A stretch of 13,717 nucleotides of DNA from an uncultured Prevotella sp. (lineage in GTDB: Bacteria > Bacteroidota > Bacteroidia > Bacteroidales > Bacteroidaceae), in contig OMVH01000081.1 of assembly GCA_900314365.1 (NCBI GenBank), positions 1 through 13,717 of the forward strand, given 5' to 3'. Below, piece by piece: positions 1 to 8,171 of the stretch. Below the pieces are notes generated by a model, which had not been told where the DNA came from, ran no database searches, and was given only the letters and a program-made list of their open reading frames with translations. Made by a program: the position numbers and the translations under genes. Each line of letters starts with the position of its first letter. Position 1 is the stretch's first letter.

Positions 1-43
1 TTTCGAGATTTTCATTTGTAAAGGATTCGGTTAGTGTTAGCAT
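1..43 (-). CDS. Possible 5' end of a gene leaving the left edge
   Basis: On the minus strand an ATG at 43-41 opens a frame that stays open to the window edge and reads M-L-T-L-T-E-S-F-T-N-E-N-L-E. The composition is protein-like, and the upstream side (44-383) is a plausible divergent intergenic region. Only 14 codons are visible, so this could be chance; no product can be named. A sequence resembling the Bacteroidetes -7 box (AAACTTTG on the minus strand, one mismatch to TAnnTTTG) lies about 40 bases upstream, but I see no matching -33 element. Confidence 0.3.
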   Translation of the reverse strand, partial: MLTLTESFTNENLE

Positions 44-383
44 TATTTAACGCCCATTTTTCCGTATCAAAAATCAAAGTTTTCCATTGCACACTCTCTC
101 CATTTGAAGCTCTTCTTGCCCCGAAAATAATCGGGGCCTATCAGCAAGAAACTATCACCCAGAAAGAGCATATGCGCTTGCGGGACTTGAATGAAGAGTC
201 CACTTGAAAAAGTCATTTTTGCCAAAAATCAACCTTTGGTTATCAATTACACCAGACATGATTATTTTACCACCGAAACTTGAGTACACAGATTATGACG
301 GGTCTATTTCGCTTTGAAAAATCCTGCAGGCTTGCGTAATTGTACCTCCATTAATTATTTTCATCATACAAACGGCGATAAAC
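44..383. other. Intergenic region upstream of the six-gene operon
   Basis: About 340 AT-rich bases without a credible gene. The only clear structure is the hairpin at 118-137. If the minus-strand frame at 1-43 is real, this is a divergent intergenic region that must hold promoters for both directions. Only the plus-strand promoter (384-416) could be recognised. No long direct repeat, tRNA or riboswitch-like fold was seen. Confidence 0.5.
118..137. other. GC-rich hairpin, 7-bp stem
   Basis: GCCCCGA (118-124) pairs perfectly with TCGGGGC (131-137) around the six-base loop AAATAA. The hairpin stands out in an AT-rich surrounding. Neither side has a T-tract, so it is not a typical intrinsic terminator. 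It may be a structured leader element or a protein-binding site. Confidence 0.45.
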
Positions 384-416
384 TTTAGGTGGAGTCGGAA
401 AAAATTGCTAATTTTG
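384..416 (+). promoter_or_regulatory. Bacteroidetes-type promoter of the operon
   Basis: TAATTTTG at 409-416 matches the Bacteroidetes -7 consensus TAnnTTTG exactly. TTTA at 384-387 sits where the -33 TTTG element is expected, with a 21-bp spacer. Transcription would start near 421-424, giving a leader of roughly 75 bases before the ATG at 497. It is the only strong promoter match found ahead of the six plus-strand genes. Confidence 0.7.
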
Positions 417-496
417 CAGCCTAAAGGTGGGGTGTGACCAAATGCATTTGGTTGCATCCTGCATTGATGGTTATAATAATAAGGTATAAAAAGACA

Positions 497-1972
497 ATGA
501 GAAAGACGACAACTCTCCTTGTGTGCCTGCTTACGGCCCTGATACTGGCCAGTTGTACGGGTAGGGAGAAACGACAGTTTAACAGGCTGCTCACTGAAGT
601 GGCAGCTCAAGACCACGTCATCGACGCAAACGACTGGAAAAAGATTGTCGACTACCTGGACGGTTCAAAGGACCATTTCTCTGATTTTTATAAAGACGGC
701 AAGTTGGATGCCCAGGCTGTGAAGGATTATATCTCCGAATTCTTCGACCACAGAAGGCCGTCTTTCAAGGTTCGGTTTGTTGGCGTCGGCAATCAGGGCC
801 CCCTGCAAGTAAACTTTTATCTGGAGCGCTCAGGCAGTATGGTTCCCTACGATAGCAGTCAGGGTGACGGCTCCTTCAAGTCGGCTATTGTCAGCATGCT
901 TAACAGTCTGCCTGGCAACGGTAACCGCATGTTTGTGGTCAACGACGGTATTTATAGCTATCCGCGTGGCATACAACAGTTTATTGCCGACAATAATGTC
1001 TTCGCCTCCACTGCCGGAATTGGCGATGCCAGCTATACCGATTTCGCTAAAATCTTCGATCAGCTTCTAAATAAGACGGGCAAAAACGAGCTTAGCATTC
1101 TTGTCACCGACCTTATCTATTCTACCCGTTCCATGGCGGGCGTGAGTGCCAGCAAGGTGTTCTCTGATGCCGAAGGCATGATTAGTGCCGTGTTTAAGGA
1201 TGCTACCAAGGAGAACGCTATGCTTGTGGTGCGTCTCAGCGGTAGCTACAATGGCCCTTATTACAGCTATGATGCTCCCCAGACTGGCAAGCCTTACAGC
1301 GGGAGGCGTCCTTACTACATTGTCATAGTGGGCAGCAACGACAATATTGCAAGCCTCACGCAGGACAGCAACTACCAGGCTTTCAGCAATTTCTCACGGC
1401 TGCGCGGCTACGAGGGCATGTGCCTTTTAGCTTCCGACGGCATCTATGAGCCCTACTACTCGCTGCTGCTCTCTGGCCGCGATGTGAAGGGCAGGTTCCG
1501 TCCGGAGCATGGGCAGGAGGGAAGCGTCACCCGTCTGGAGGACATTGAGCCCGACAAGGGAGGCAGTGAGGTGCAGCTGGCCTTGGCTGTTGACTTGAGC
1601 CATATGTTCATCGACGAAAGCTACCTCACCAATCCCAGCAACTATGAGGTGCAGAGCGAAGACCCGGTAACCATCAAGTCGATCCGCCCCATCACCTCCG
1701 CTGACCGTACACCTTCGGCAAAGAAGTTCATCGGCTCAGCCACACACCTCTTCCTGCTCAAGGTGAAGGATGTGCGCGAGAAACAGGATGTCACCATAAG
1801 GCTGCGCAACCAGCTTCCAGCTTGGGTGACAGAAGGCTCTACGGACGACGACCGCCAGGTGAATGCCACCACGACGTTCGGACTGAAGTACATCATGCAG
1901 GGCATCTACAAGAGCTACGAGCGTGAGAGCCAGGACCCCTATTACTTTGAGCTTGGGCTGAGCCTGGAATAA
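497..1972 (+). CDS. Lipoprotein with von Willebrand A-like domain
   Basis: A 491-residue predicted lipoprotein. The frame extends upstream to a GTG at 434, but that start would add 21 residues before the signal peptide; the ATG at 497 gives a clean M-R-K signal sequence, a hydrophobic core (7-18) and a lipobox L-A-S-C with lipidated Cys20. The residues after Cys20 (T-G-R-E-K-R) lack the acidic surface-export signal of many Bacteroidetes lipoproteins, so a periplasm-facing location is more likely. Residues about 90-280 resemble a vWA fold: E-R-S-G-S (110-114) stands where the metal-site motif DxSxS would be, Thr181 follows, and V-T-D-L with Asp205 matches the third metal-site position. The first Asp is replaced by Glu110. 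The C-terminal 200 residues are not recognised and look beta-rich. vWA domains usually mediate metal-dependent protein contacts. As first gene of the operon it is probably the extracytoplasmic partner of the downstream machinery. The lipoprotein call is firm; the vWA call is by motif only. Confidence 0.8.
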   Translation: MRKTTTLLVCLLTALILASCTGREKRQFNRLLTEVAAQDHVIDANDWKKIVDYLDGSKDHFSDFYKDGKLDAQAVKDYISEFFDHRRPSFKVRFVGVGNQGPLQVNFYLERSGSMVPYDSSQGDGSFKSAIVSMLNSLPGNGNRMFVVNDGIYSYPRGIQQFIADNNVFASTAGIGDASYTDFAKIFDQLLNKTGKNELSILVTDLIYSTRSMAGVSASKVFSDAEGMISAVFKDATKENAMLVVRLSGSYNGPYYSYDAPQTGKPYSGRRPYYIVIVGSNDNIASLTQDSNYQAFSNFSRLRGYEGMCLLASDGIYEPYYSLLLSGRDVKGRFRPEHGQEGSVTRLEDIEPDKGGSEVQLALAVDLSHMFIDESYLTNPSNYEVQSEDPVTIKSIRPITSADRTPSAKKFIGSATHLFLLKVKDVREKQDVTIRLRNQLPAWVTEGSTDDDRQVNATTTFGLKYIMQGIYKSYERESQDPYYFELGLSLE

Positions 1973-2009
1973 CCCAGGTACGATAGGAATACACACATCA
2001 ACTGTAGAT

Positions 2010-2456
2010 ATGAAAAAGAATACGATTTTACTTGTTTGCGGCATCATCGTGACGGTGCTTTTCATCGTCTTTTCTACTCCACTCTTCGAAGCACTGTGCT
2101 ATCAGGCTGACTTCTCCAACGAGATGTACAATGACAACCTCAACCTCATCTCGGCAATCATCACCTCGGCCGTTGCCTGGGTGCTGGCTGGAATCTTCTA
2201 TTATGCAATCAACTCAGTGAGCTTCTCGCGCTGGTATCACTGGCTCATAGTCCTTGGTGTAGCTATGGTGCTCTCACCACTCATCGTCTATTTCACTTGC
2301 ATGAGTACTTTCGACTCTTCGGCATCCGACTACAGTGCGCAGATGCTGGCCTACTGCTTCTTCGACCTCATCATCGAGGCTGTGCTCTTCACTGTCGCCT
2401 CATTCTCCATTCGCTGGTGGAGCAGCAACTGTCGTCACACCCCCATACCGGAATGA
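2010..2456 (+). CDS. Four-helix integral membrane protein, unknown function
   Basis: A 148-residue hydrophobic protein beginning M-K-K-N, 37 bases after the lipoprotein gene. Four membrane segments can be read at about 5-24, 46-69, 76-97 and 111-134. The positive N-terminus and the R-x-W near the fourth helix end (135-141) suggest both termini are cytoplasmic. No enzymatic or transporter motif is visible, and I do not recognise the family. Its place between the lipoprotein and the tubulin-like gene suggests a membrane anchor for the system. Role inferred from context only. Confidence 0.75.
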   Translation: MKKNTILLVCGIIVTVLFIVFSTPLFEALCYQADFSNEMYNDNLNLISAIITSAVAWVLAGIFYYAINSVSFSRWYHWLIVLGVAMVLSPLIVYFTCMSTFDSSASDYSAQMLAYCFFDLIIEAVLFTVASFSIRWWSSNCRHTPIPE

Positions 2457-2512
2457 TCACTTCACAGGATAACAACGGCTAAGACGCAAGCCTTCAAACA
2501 TATCTCAAAGTC

Positions 2513-4057
2513 ATGCGATTATTTTTATTTCTTGTAGGCGGAACGGGGTCGCGAGTGATGCGGCCTCTCGTGATGCAGTTGGCAGCTGGAGTCCATCCGG
2601 TTGACGCGTCGGGCAAGCCCGCGCCACTCGAGGTGGTGCCCATTATAGTAGACCCGCACAAAGCTAACGAGGACCTCAAGCGCACCGACAACATGATGCG
2701 CTGGTACAAACAAATCAGAAAGTCTCTCTATGGCGATGCCACTGATGTGACCCACGGCTTCTTCTCAGCTAAAATTTCGTCGTTGGCCGATATCGTGCCC
2801 GACGGCAGCACGCTGACCGATTCTTTTCTGTTCAATATGAACGGTGTAGAGTCGAAGAAGTTCAAGGAGTTCATCCATTATTCCACGCTCGACTCGGGCA
2901 ATCAGGCACTGGCCTCGATGATGTTCTCCGACTATCAGCTCGACACTAAGATGGATATAGGCTTCGTCGGCAGCCCCAATATCGGCAGTGTAGCACTCAA
3001 TGAATTTAAGGACTCAGAGGAGTTCAGACAGTTCTCAAACGTGTTCCAGAAAGGCGATCGCATATTCATCGTCTCGAGTATCTTCGGAGGTACAGGAGCT
3101 GCCGGCTACCCCATCATAGTGAAGAACATTCGCAATGCGGGCAACAATGCGTCAATCAACAACCGCGGTGACCTGCGCGACGCCTTCATCGGCGCACTGA
3201 CCGTGCTGCCGTACTTTAACGTGCAGCAGGACAGCAAGAGTCCTATCTCGCGGGCCGATTTCATATCCAAGACCAAGTCGGCACTCTTCTATTATCACGA
3301 CAATCTCACAGGTCTCCGTCAAGGAGGCCGCGACCTGCCCCTCTCGAAGATTAATGCCTGCTACTATCTCGGCGACGAGGTTCCTTCGAACCCTTACTTC
3401 AATGACCCCGGCGGCAATGGTCAGCGTAATGATGCCCACGTTGTGGAATACGTCGGAGCACTCTCTATTCTCGATTTCCTGTCGATACCCGATGACCAGA
3501 TGAAATCGCAGGGAGGCAATGCCGTCAACCCTATCTACAAGGAGTACGGACTTTGCAATGACAAGATGACACTCACACTTCGTGACTTCGGACTCTCCAC
3601 GCGCCAGCTTGTTAACAAACAGCTGATAAAGTTCCATCTTGCCTATATGTATCTTACGAACCAGTTCCGCAACGATATAGGAAGAGGATACACAGAGGAT
3701 AAGCCTGAGATTACGAGCGGCTTCCTCTCTACCAGTTTCTTCTCCACACTTACGGCCGACTTCTTCGTGGGCTACCGCCAGTGGCTCAAGGAGCTGGCCG
3801 GAAATCACCGCTCGTTCAAGCCCTTCAACCTCGAGACAACCAAGCTCTCCGATGCCATTAACGGTGTGGAGGCTAAGTCGGGCTTCTTCAAGTCGGCCAT
3901 CGACTATAAGACTATGTTAGGTGCTCTCAACCGTGATTCACAGCTTGCCTCCAAAAGTAATAAATATGGAGGCGACAAGGTGGCCTTGAAGCTCCTCGAC
4001 CTGCTTGATACTACGCTCGACAAACTGGTCGATGAAAAGTTTGTGGGTATTGTCTAA
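2513..4057 (+). CDS. Divergent tubulin/FtsZ-like GTPase
   Basis: A 514-residue predicted cytoplasmic protein with hallmarks of the tubulin/FtsZ fold. A first beta strand (3-8) runs straight into a glycine-rich loop G-G-T-G-S (9-13), where tubulins have their T1 loop. Residues 189-198 carry F-G-G-T-G-A-A-G, close to the tubulin signature GGTG[SA]G (T4 loop) that binds the nucleotide phosphates. V-D-P-H-K-A-N (46-52) may supply the T2/T3 region. It is longer than typical FtsZ (about 380-400 residues) and has no recognisable FtsZ C-terminal tail. The catalytic T7 loop could not be located by eye, so GTP hydrolysis and polymerisation are open questions. The expected match is the Pfam family Tubulin_2 or the FtsZ-like families of Makarova and Koonin. 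It starts 56 bases after the membrane-protein gene and ends 16 bases before the Hsp70-like gene, implying joint expression. The fold assignment is fairly sure; the function is not known. Confidence 0.8.
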   Translation: MRLFLFLVGGTGSRVMRPLVMQLAAGVHPVDASGKPAPLEVVPIIVDPHKANEDLKRTDNMMRWYKQIRKSLYGDATDVTHGFFSAKISSLADIVPDGSTLTDSFLFNMNGVESKKFKEFIHYSTLDSGNQALASMMFSDYQLDTKMDIGFVGSPNIGSVALNEFKDSEEFRQFSNVFQKGDRIFIVSSIFGGTGAAGYPIIVKNIRNAGNNASINNRGDLRDAFIGALTVLPYFNVQQDSKSPISRADFISKTKSALFYYHDNLTGLRQGGRDLPLSKINACYYLGDEVPSNPYFNDPGGNGQRNDAHVVEYVGALSILDFLSIPDDQMKSQGGNAVNPIYKEYGLCNDKMTLTLRDFGLSTRQLVNKQLIKFHLAYMYLTNQFRNDIGRGYTEDKPEITSGFLSTSFFSTLTADFFVGYRQWLKELAGNHRSFKPFNLETTKLSDAINGVEAKSGFFKSAIDYKTMLGALNRDSQLASKSNKYGGDKVALKLLDLLDTTLDKLVDEKFVGIV

Positions 4058-4073
4058 CATTAATGCAACTTTC

Positions 4074-7000
4074 ATGTCAAAGATACTTTCCTATAACAAG
4101 AAGACGACGGGCGAAGGCTGGATACCTCTTGGCGGACAGTACAGCGCCGATGAAATAGAAATGATCGACGACCCCAACGGAGGGTTGTCGAAAGCTCCAC
4201 GAACGGCTATTCCGTCACCGTTTGCACAGATGGACCTCGTGAAGAATGCCTTCCGCCGACTGGCTATGCATGGCAACCTGACGGGCGAGCTCATGGATGA
4301 GATGCTGGTCTCCAACGCACTCGACGTGGCGCAACTTTTCTTTAATCTCAATGAGCTTAAGGGTGAGCTGAGTACCGTGGAATGGACGCGCGATGTGGAA
4401 CTACCCATGCTAAAGTCCACACTGGAGCATCGTCTGCTCGGTGAGACCATAGAGATGTTCCTTGAGCAGGACAAAGAGGCTTTCAACTTCGACAAGATGG
4501 ACCGCCTTTTCTTCCTGGTCTACAAGGGCCATGTGATTGGTTCCACTTCCCCTGTTACTCTCTTCATGGCTACGCCTAATGCCCAGCGGTTGCATGCTGA
4601 TTTGCCCGTTGAACAGAACGTGGCTCTCTTCAGTGAGATGCGCCCATTGTGGAAACGCAATTCGCGTTTCGTGAAGTACATCTATGCTCTCTTCACCGCA
4701 TATCCCGATTTGAAGAAATTCTGTGGTGAGGTGAACAGTTATCTGATAGCCAACTTCAGGATGCTTCCCCCGGCGGTCAGCGAAGCTGTGCTTCGTGAGA
4801 TCGGCAATCCGGCTGCGCTCGACCTGGCAAATGTGGAAAGGGCTCGCGTGTACCTCGATCAGAATTTCAGTAGGCTTGAGCAAGGTGTGGAGGCACTCGG
4901 AGTACCTTTCTATGGGCTGAAGGCTGAGGATATCAAGGCTGCTATCTCACACAGCGATTTCATGATTGAGCCTACACGCCATTGCGACGGTCCTCTGCCG
5001 CTTGTGCTCCAGAACCATCTCAACACCGTTCCTGGCGAAAGCTTCATGTACATAACGAGCCCTTGGAACGACACGACCGTCATCACTCCTGAGGACTATA
5101 AATTGGCACCGGAGAAGCGAATGCTTCCTGCTACTTCTCATCAATACCCGTGGCTCACTGACGACGATTTCTTCCAGCCCGTGCTCATCAAGCTTGACTA
5201 TACGATGGACCGTGACTGTTTCTTTGACGGAAACCTTACATTAGGCTCACGCGAGACCGACGGCAACGACTTCCTTCTGCCCTTGAAGCCCATTTTCTTC
5301 AAGTACTTTGATGTGCGTGACCTTTGGACTACCATCGGCGGGAAGCCTCTTTTTGAACTTGAGCACCGCAAGGACGGTCTTAACGACACTGTTACAGCGA
5401 CGCTCCGTATTCCGGTACGCAAGAAGGGACGCTTCATCACTTTGCAACGCATCTACGTAGCAGCTCAGGGCACAGATTTCCGCTACGATGTGAAGAATAA
5501 CCGCGGATGCTTCGTCACCCTGCCTATGGCACTGAGTATCTTCCCCTTTGTCAAGGCTCCCGGACTGAGTCAGTACAACGTTCAACTCATTGACCGTGCC
5601 TTGGGACAGTTGAGCAATTATACGGTGGGACTCACGTTCTGGCATAATGGCTATCTAAGCCAGGTGGACGATGTCACCGTGCGCCCGCGTTCTCTTAAAG
5701 CTGAGAAGCGTGTCGGTTCGATGTATTATCGCCTTCCCGGTGATTTTGACTATATCGGGGTCACCTTAACCGACGACCACGGTAACACAGCTGCTCAGGG
5801 AGTAATCTGTCCTATCTGGCCTCCTTACATCCCAGGTCACGAACCGTTTACCTTCGCCATCGACTTCGGTACAACCAATACGCATGTGGAATCAATGAAG
5901 GGCAGCGGTATGCCTGAACCTTTACAGCTTTCGTCTGCCTCCCGTTCACGCCTGCTGGCAAAACTCTATAATGGTGAGAGTATTCTCTATGATGTCATCA
6001 TGAAGCAAGAGTTCGTACCTAAAGAGATAGGAGCTGACTATGGCTTCCCGCAGCGCACCGTTCTTTCAGAGTGCGAGCGTATGGATGCTGACACCGTGGA
6101 TGAAATAGTGGCTCTTGGCGACGCCAATATTCCCTTCATCTACGAGAAGGAGAGCATTGGCTACGGCAACCGTATTGTGCCTAACTTGAAGTGGTCGACG
6201 GAAGCATCGGCAAGCAAGCGTGTGAAATCCTATCTGACGGAGCTCGCACTCCTCATGCGTGCTAAAGTGCTCCTTGAGAATGGTGACCTTTCCAAGACTC
6301 GGCTCACCTGGTTCTATCCGCTCTCCATGAAAGTGGGCAGCGTGCGTAAGCTCGGGGCACTTTGGGCTAAGACCTTCGAGGAAGTGTTCGGAGTTCCGGC
6401 CGATGACAACAATCTCATCCAAATGCCCGAGAGTGTGGCACCTTATTATTATTATAAGAACTCGAGCAACTTCCGTGGCGAGTCTTCTACTGTTGCAAGT
6501 ATAGATATTGGTGGAGGCTCAAGTGATGTTGTTGTCTACGAGAGTAATGCCCGCCAGCCGTCGTTGCTTACGTCTTTCCGTTTCGCTGCCAATGTGCTCT
6601 TTGGCGATGGTTTCTCTGATGTACCTCATGGTGATACCAATCCCATGTTGCGTCGTTATGTGGACTACTTCAGAAAACTTTTCGATGCCGACGACGACAA
6701 ATACGGTGAGCTGAATGGTATCCTCGACGATATCGTGGCCAAACGCAAGAGTGAGGATATTAATGCCTTCCTCTTCTCGGTAATCAACAACAAGGCTGTG
6801 GGTGGAAACGACGTTTTCTCCTACAATATGAGGTTAGGCGAAGATAGCAGACTGAAGATAGTTTTCATCTATTTCTATTCTTCCCTCATCTACTTTGTGG
6901 CACGCATGATGCACAGCCGTGGCATTAGCAAGCCTCGTAGTGTGATGTTCAGTGGAACAGGTTCGAAGGTACTTGACATCGTAGGTACGCAGCCCGATCT

Positions 7001-7538
7001 CGACCTGCTGACCCGCTATATCTTCGAGCATGTCTACGGCGAGAAGTACGGTGAGCGTGGTTTCTCCGTTATCATGGAACGTAAGGAGCCCAAGCAGATA
7101 ACCTGTCGCGGCGCCCTTATGCAAGTCAGAGACAGTTCCGGATGTGAGAACGTGAGGCAGCTCAACCTTCTCATGGATGATTACGAGAAGCCTCTGAAGT
7201 ATAACTTCTCTATGATAGACAAGGAGAGGCTTTGTTATGACGATATGGAGAATTCTGCTATCCAGCGCAAGATTGTGGACCAAGTGAAGGCTATGAACGA
7301 CAGCTTCTGTCATCTGTGCGATGACTTGCATGTAGTGGATCGTTTCTTGGTTGATAACCGTTCGTTGCAGCTCTTCAAAGACTATGTAGGCCGTGATCTT
7401 GAGCATCATCTCATTCGCGGATGGAACTTTGTCAATAAGAACAAGGACGACCATGCTGGCAGTGATACTATTGAGGATGCTGTATTCTTCTATCCTATTA
7501 TTGGCAGCATTCGTGACAACCTCATTGAGAATCTTTAG
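4074..7538 (+). CDS. Large protein with C-terminal Hsp70/actin-like ATPase domain
   Basis: A 1154-residue protein starting at the ATG at 4074, 16 bases past the tubulin-like gene; a TTG at 4005 inside that gene is a poorer start. Residues 1-590 match nothing I know: the first 340 look helical and 360-580 look beta-rich. Residues about 592-1020 form an Hsp70/actin-type nucleotide-binding domain with its elements in order: phosphate-1 A-I-D-F-G-T-T-N (595-602), a strand T-W-F-Y-P-L (745-750), connect-1-like P-E-S-V-A-P-Y (785-791), phosphate-2 S-I-D-I-G-G-G-S-S-D (809-818), adenosine motif S-G-T-G-S-K (960-965) and a connect-2-like C-R-G-A-L (1011-1015). The ATP-coordinating Asp597 and Asp811 are both present, so ATPase activity is plausible. 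The last 135 residues look helical and are not a canonical Hsp70 substrate-binding domain. No signal peptide is present, so it should be cytoplasmic. It may act as a large chaperone-like or actin-like ATPase working with the tubulin-like protein. SrfB-type proteins are one family worth comparing. Confidence 0.85.
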   Translation: MSKILSYNKKTTGEGWIPLGGQYSADEIEMIDDPNGGLSKAPRTAIPSPFAQMDLVKNAFRRLAMHGNLTGELMDEMLVSNALDVAQLFFNLNELKGELSTVEWTRDVELPMLKSTLEHRLLGETIEMFLEQDKEAFNFDKMDRLFFLVYKGHVIGSTSPVTLFMATPNAQRLHADLPVEQNVALFSEMRPLWKRNSRFVKYIYALFTAYPDLKKFCGEVNSYLIANFRMLPPAVSEAVLREIGNPAALDLANVERARVYLDQNFSRLEQGVEALGVPFYGLKAEDIKAAISHSDFMIEPTRHCDGPLPLVLQNHLNTVPGESFMYITSPWNDTTVITPEDYKLAPEKRMLPATSHQYPWLTDDDFFQPVLIKLDYTMDRDCFFDGNLTLGSRETDGNDFLLPLKPIFFKYFDVRDLWTTIGGKPLFELEHRKDGLNDTVTATLRIPVRKKGRFITLQRIYVAAQGTDFRYDVKNNRGCFVTLPMALSIFPFVKAPGLSQYNVQLIDRALGQLSNYTVGLTFWHNGYLSQVDDVTVRPRSLKAEKRVGSMYYRLPGDFDYIGVTLTDDHGNTAAQGVICPIWPPYIPGHEPFTFAIDFGTTNTHVESMKGSGMPEPLQLSSASRSRLLAKLYNGESILYDVIMKQEFVPKEIGADYGFPQRTVLSECERMDADTVDEIVALGDANIPFIYEKESIGYGNRIVPNLKWSTEASASKRVKSYLTELALLMRAKVLLENGDLSKTRLTWFYPLSMKVGSVRKLGALWAKTFEEVFGVPADDNNLIQMPESVAPYYYYKNSSNFRGESSTVASIDIGGGSSDVVVYESNARQPSLLTSFRFAANVLFGDGFSDVPHGDTNPMLRRYVDYFRKLFDADDDKYGELNGILDDIVAKRKSEDINAFLFSVINNKAVGGNDVFSYNMRLGEDSRLKIVFIYFYSSLIYFVARMMHSRGISKPRSVMFSGTGSKVLDIVGTQPDLDLLTRYIFEHVYGEKYGERGFSVIMERKEPKQITCRGALMQVRDSSGCENVRQLNLLMDDYEKPLKYNFSMIDKERLCYDDMENSAIQRKIVDQVKAMNDSFCHLCDDLHVVDRFLVDNRSLQLFKDYVGRDLEHHLIRGWNFVNKNKDDHAGSDTIEDAVFFYPIIGSIRDNLIENL

Positions 7539-7541
7539 AAC

Positions 7542-7547
7542 AAGGAG
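7542..7547 (+). promoter_or_regulatory. Shine-Dalgarno sequence setting the start at 7556
   Basis: AAGGAG lies 8 bases before the ATG at 7556. A GTG at 7547 overlaps this sequence and is therefore an unlikely start. It is the only strong Shine-Dalgarno match in the operon; the other genes lack one, as is usual in Bacteroidetes. Confidence 0.65.
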
Positions 7548-7555
7548 TGCATATC

Positions 7556-8110
7556 ATGTTTGGCAGTCAGATAAGTAAGGAAATAGAACAGCAACTTTTA
7601 CCTTTAACAGAGCGTATAGAAGCTCTTGAAAAGCAGAACAAGCATCTTGGAAAGGAGCTGAAGAGCTTGCGCAGTCGATTGGAGGCTCTGGAGGAGAAGG
7701 CCGAAGAAAAGTCGGAGGCCACTCAACTGCTTGTAGAGTCTCCGAAAGAGGTTGTGGAAGAGAAGGCCAAAGTGGCTGAGCCCGTAGAGCAAGTTCTCTT
7801 TTTAGCTGCGCCTGATAAGGACGGCACATTCACAGGTGTTTCTGATACAGAGTTAGAGGGACAGAGTCTCTACCGCCTGGTCACTACCGATGGTGTGCAT
7901 GGGCGTTTCAGTCTGCTCACTTCGCACGATGCCTTGGCTACGGCTCTTATCAGTGTGTCGCAGATGCTAAAGCCTGTATGCCGCGTTACCACTGACGGGA
8001 CAGGGAGACCCAATTGTGCTGTCAACATCAATGAAGGCGAAGCGTCCTGTGAGGATGGATTGTGGAAAGTCGTGACAAAGGCAGAGGTAAAACTCGTGGG
8101 TAACTGTTAA
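7556..8110 (+). CDS. Coiled-coil protein with C-terminal beta-rich domain
   Basis: A 184-residue predicted cytoplasmic protein without signal peptide or membrane span. Residues about 5-55 form a clear heptad-type coiled coil (for example L-T-E-R-I-E-A-L-E-K, L-R-S-R-L-E-A-L-E). A charged E/K/V-rich linker follows (60-78), then a compact domain (80-184) with strands such as V-L-F-L-A-A and L-W-K-V-V, and one helix around 123-138. It lies 17 bases after the Hsp70-like gene. Its size and plan, long helix then beta domain, resemble GrpE, the nucleotide-exchange factor of Hsp70, but I see no GrpE sequence signature; that comparison is only a guess. More generally it looks like an oligomerising adaptor for the ATPase. 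No named family is recognised. Confidence 0.75.
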   Translation: MFGSQISKEIEQQLLPLTERIEALEKQNKHLGKELKSLRSRLEALEEKAEEKSEATQLLVESPKEVVEEKAKVAEPVEQVLFLAAPDKDGTFTGVSDTELEGQSLYRLVTTDGVHGRFSLLTSHDALATALISVSQMLKPVCRVTTDGTGRPNCAVNINEGEASCEDGLWKVVTKAEVKLVGNC

Positions 8111-8171
8111 GAGGCCTCTGTCTTTCTTACGGCTGAATCGTAAAGTAAACCCTATAACCCAAGAATAAACT

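Noticed and set aside
434..496. Upstream GTG start for the lipoprotein
   Set aside because: It would place 21 residues ahead of a complete lipoprotein signal sequence; the ATG at 497 gives the standard form.
293..616. A 107-residue minus-strand open frame over the operon promoter
   Set aside because: It overlaps the exact promoter match and the signal-peptide region of the lipoprotein gene, and shows no domain or coding character.
3152..3808. A 218-residue minus-strand frame inside the tubulin-like gene
   Set aside because: It is antisense to a gene with clear motifs and has no recognisable features of its own.
4005..4073. Earlier TTG start for the Hsp70-like gene
   Set aside because: It lies inside the tubulin-like gene and needs a rare start codon, while the ATG at 4074 follows that gene's stop by 16 bases.
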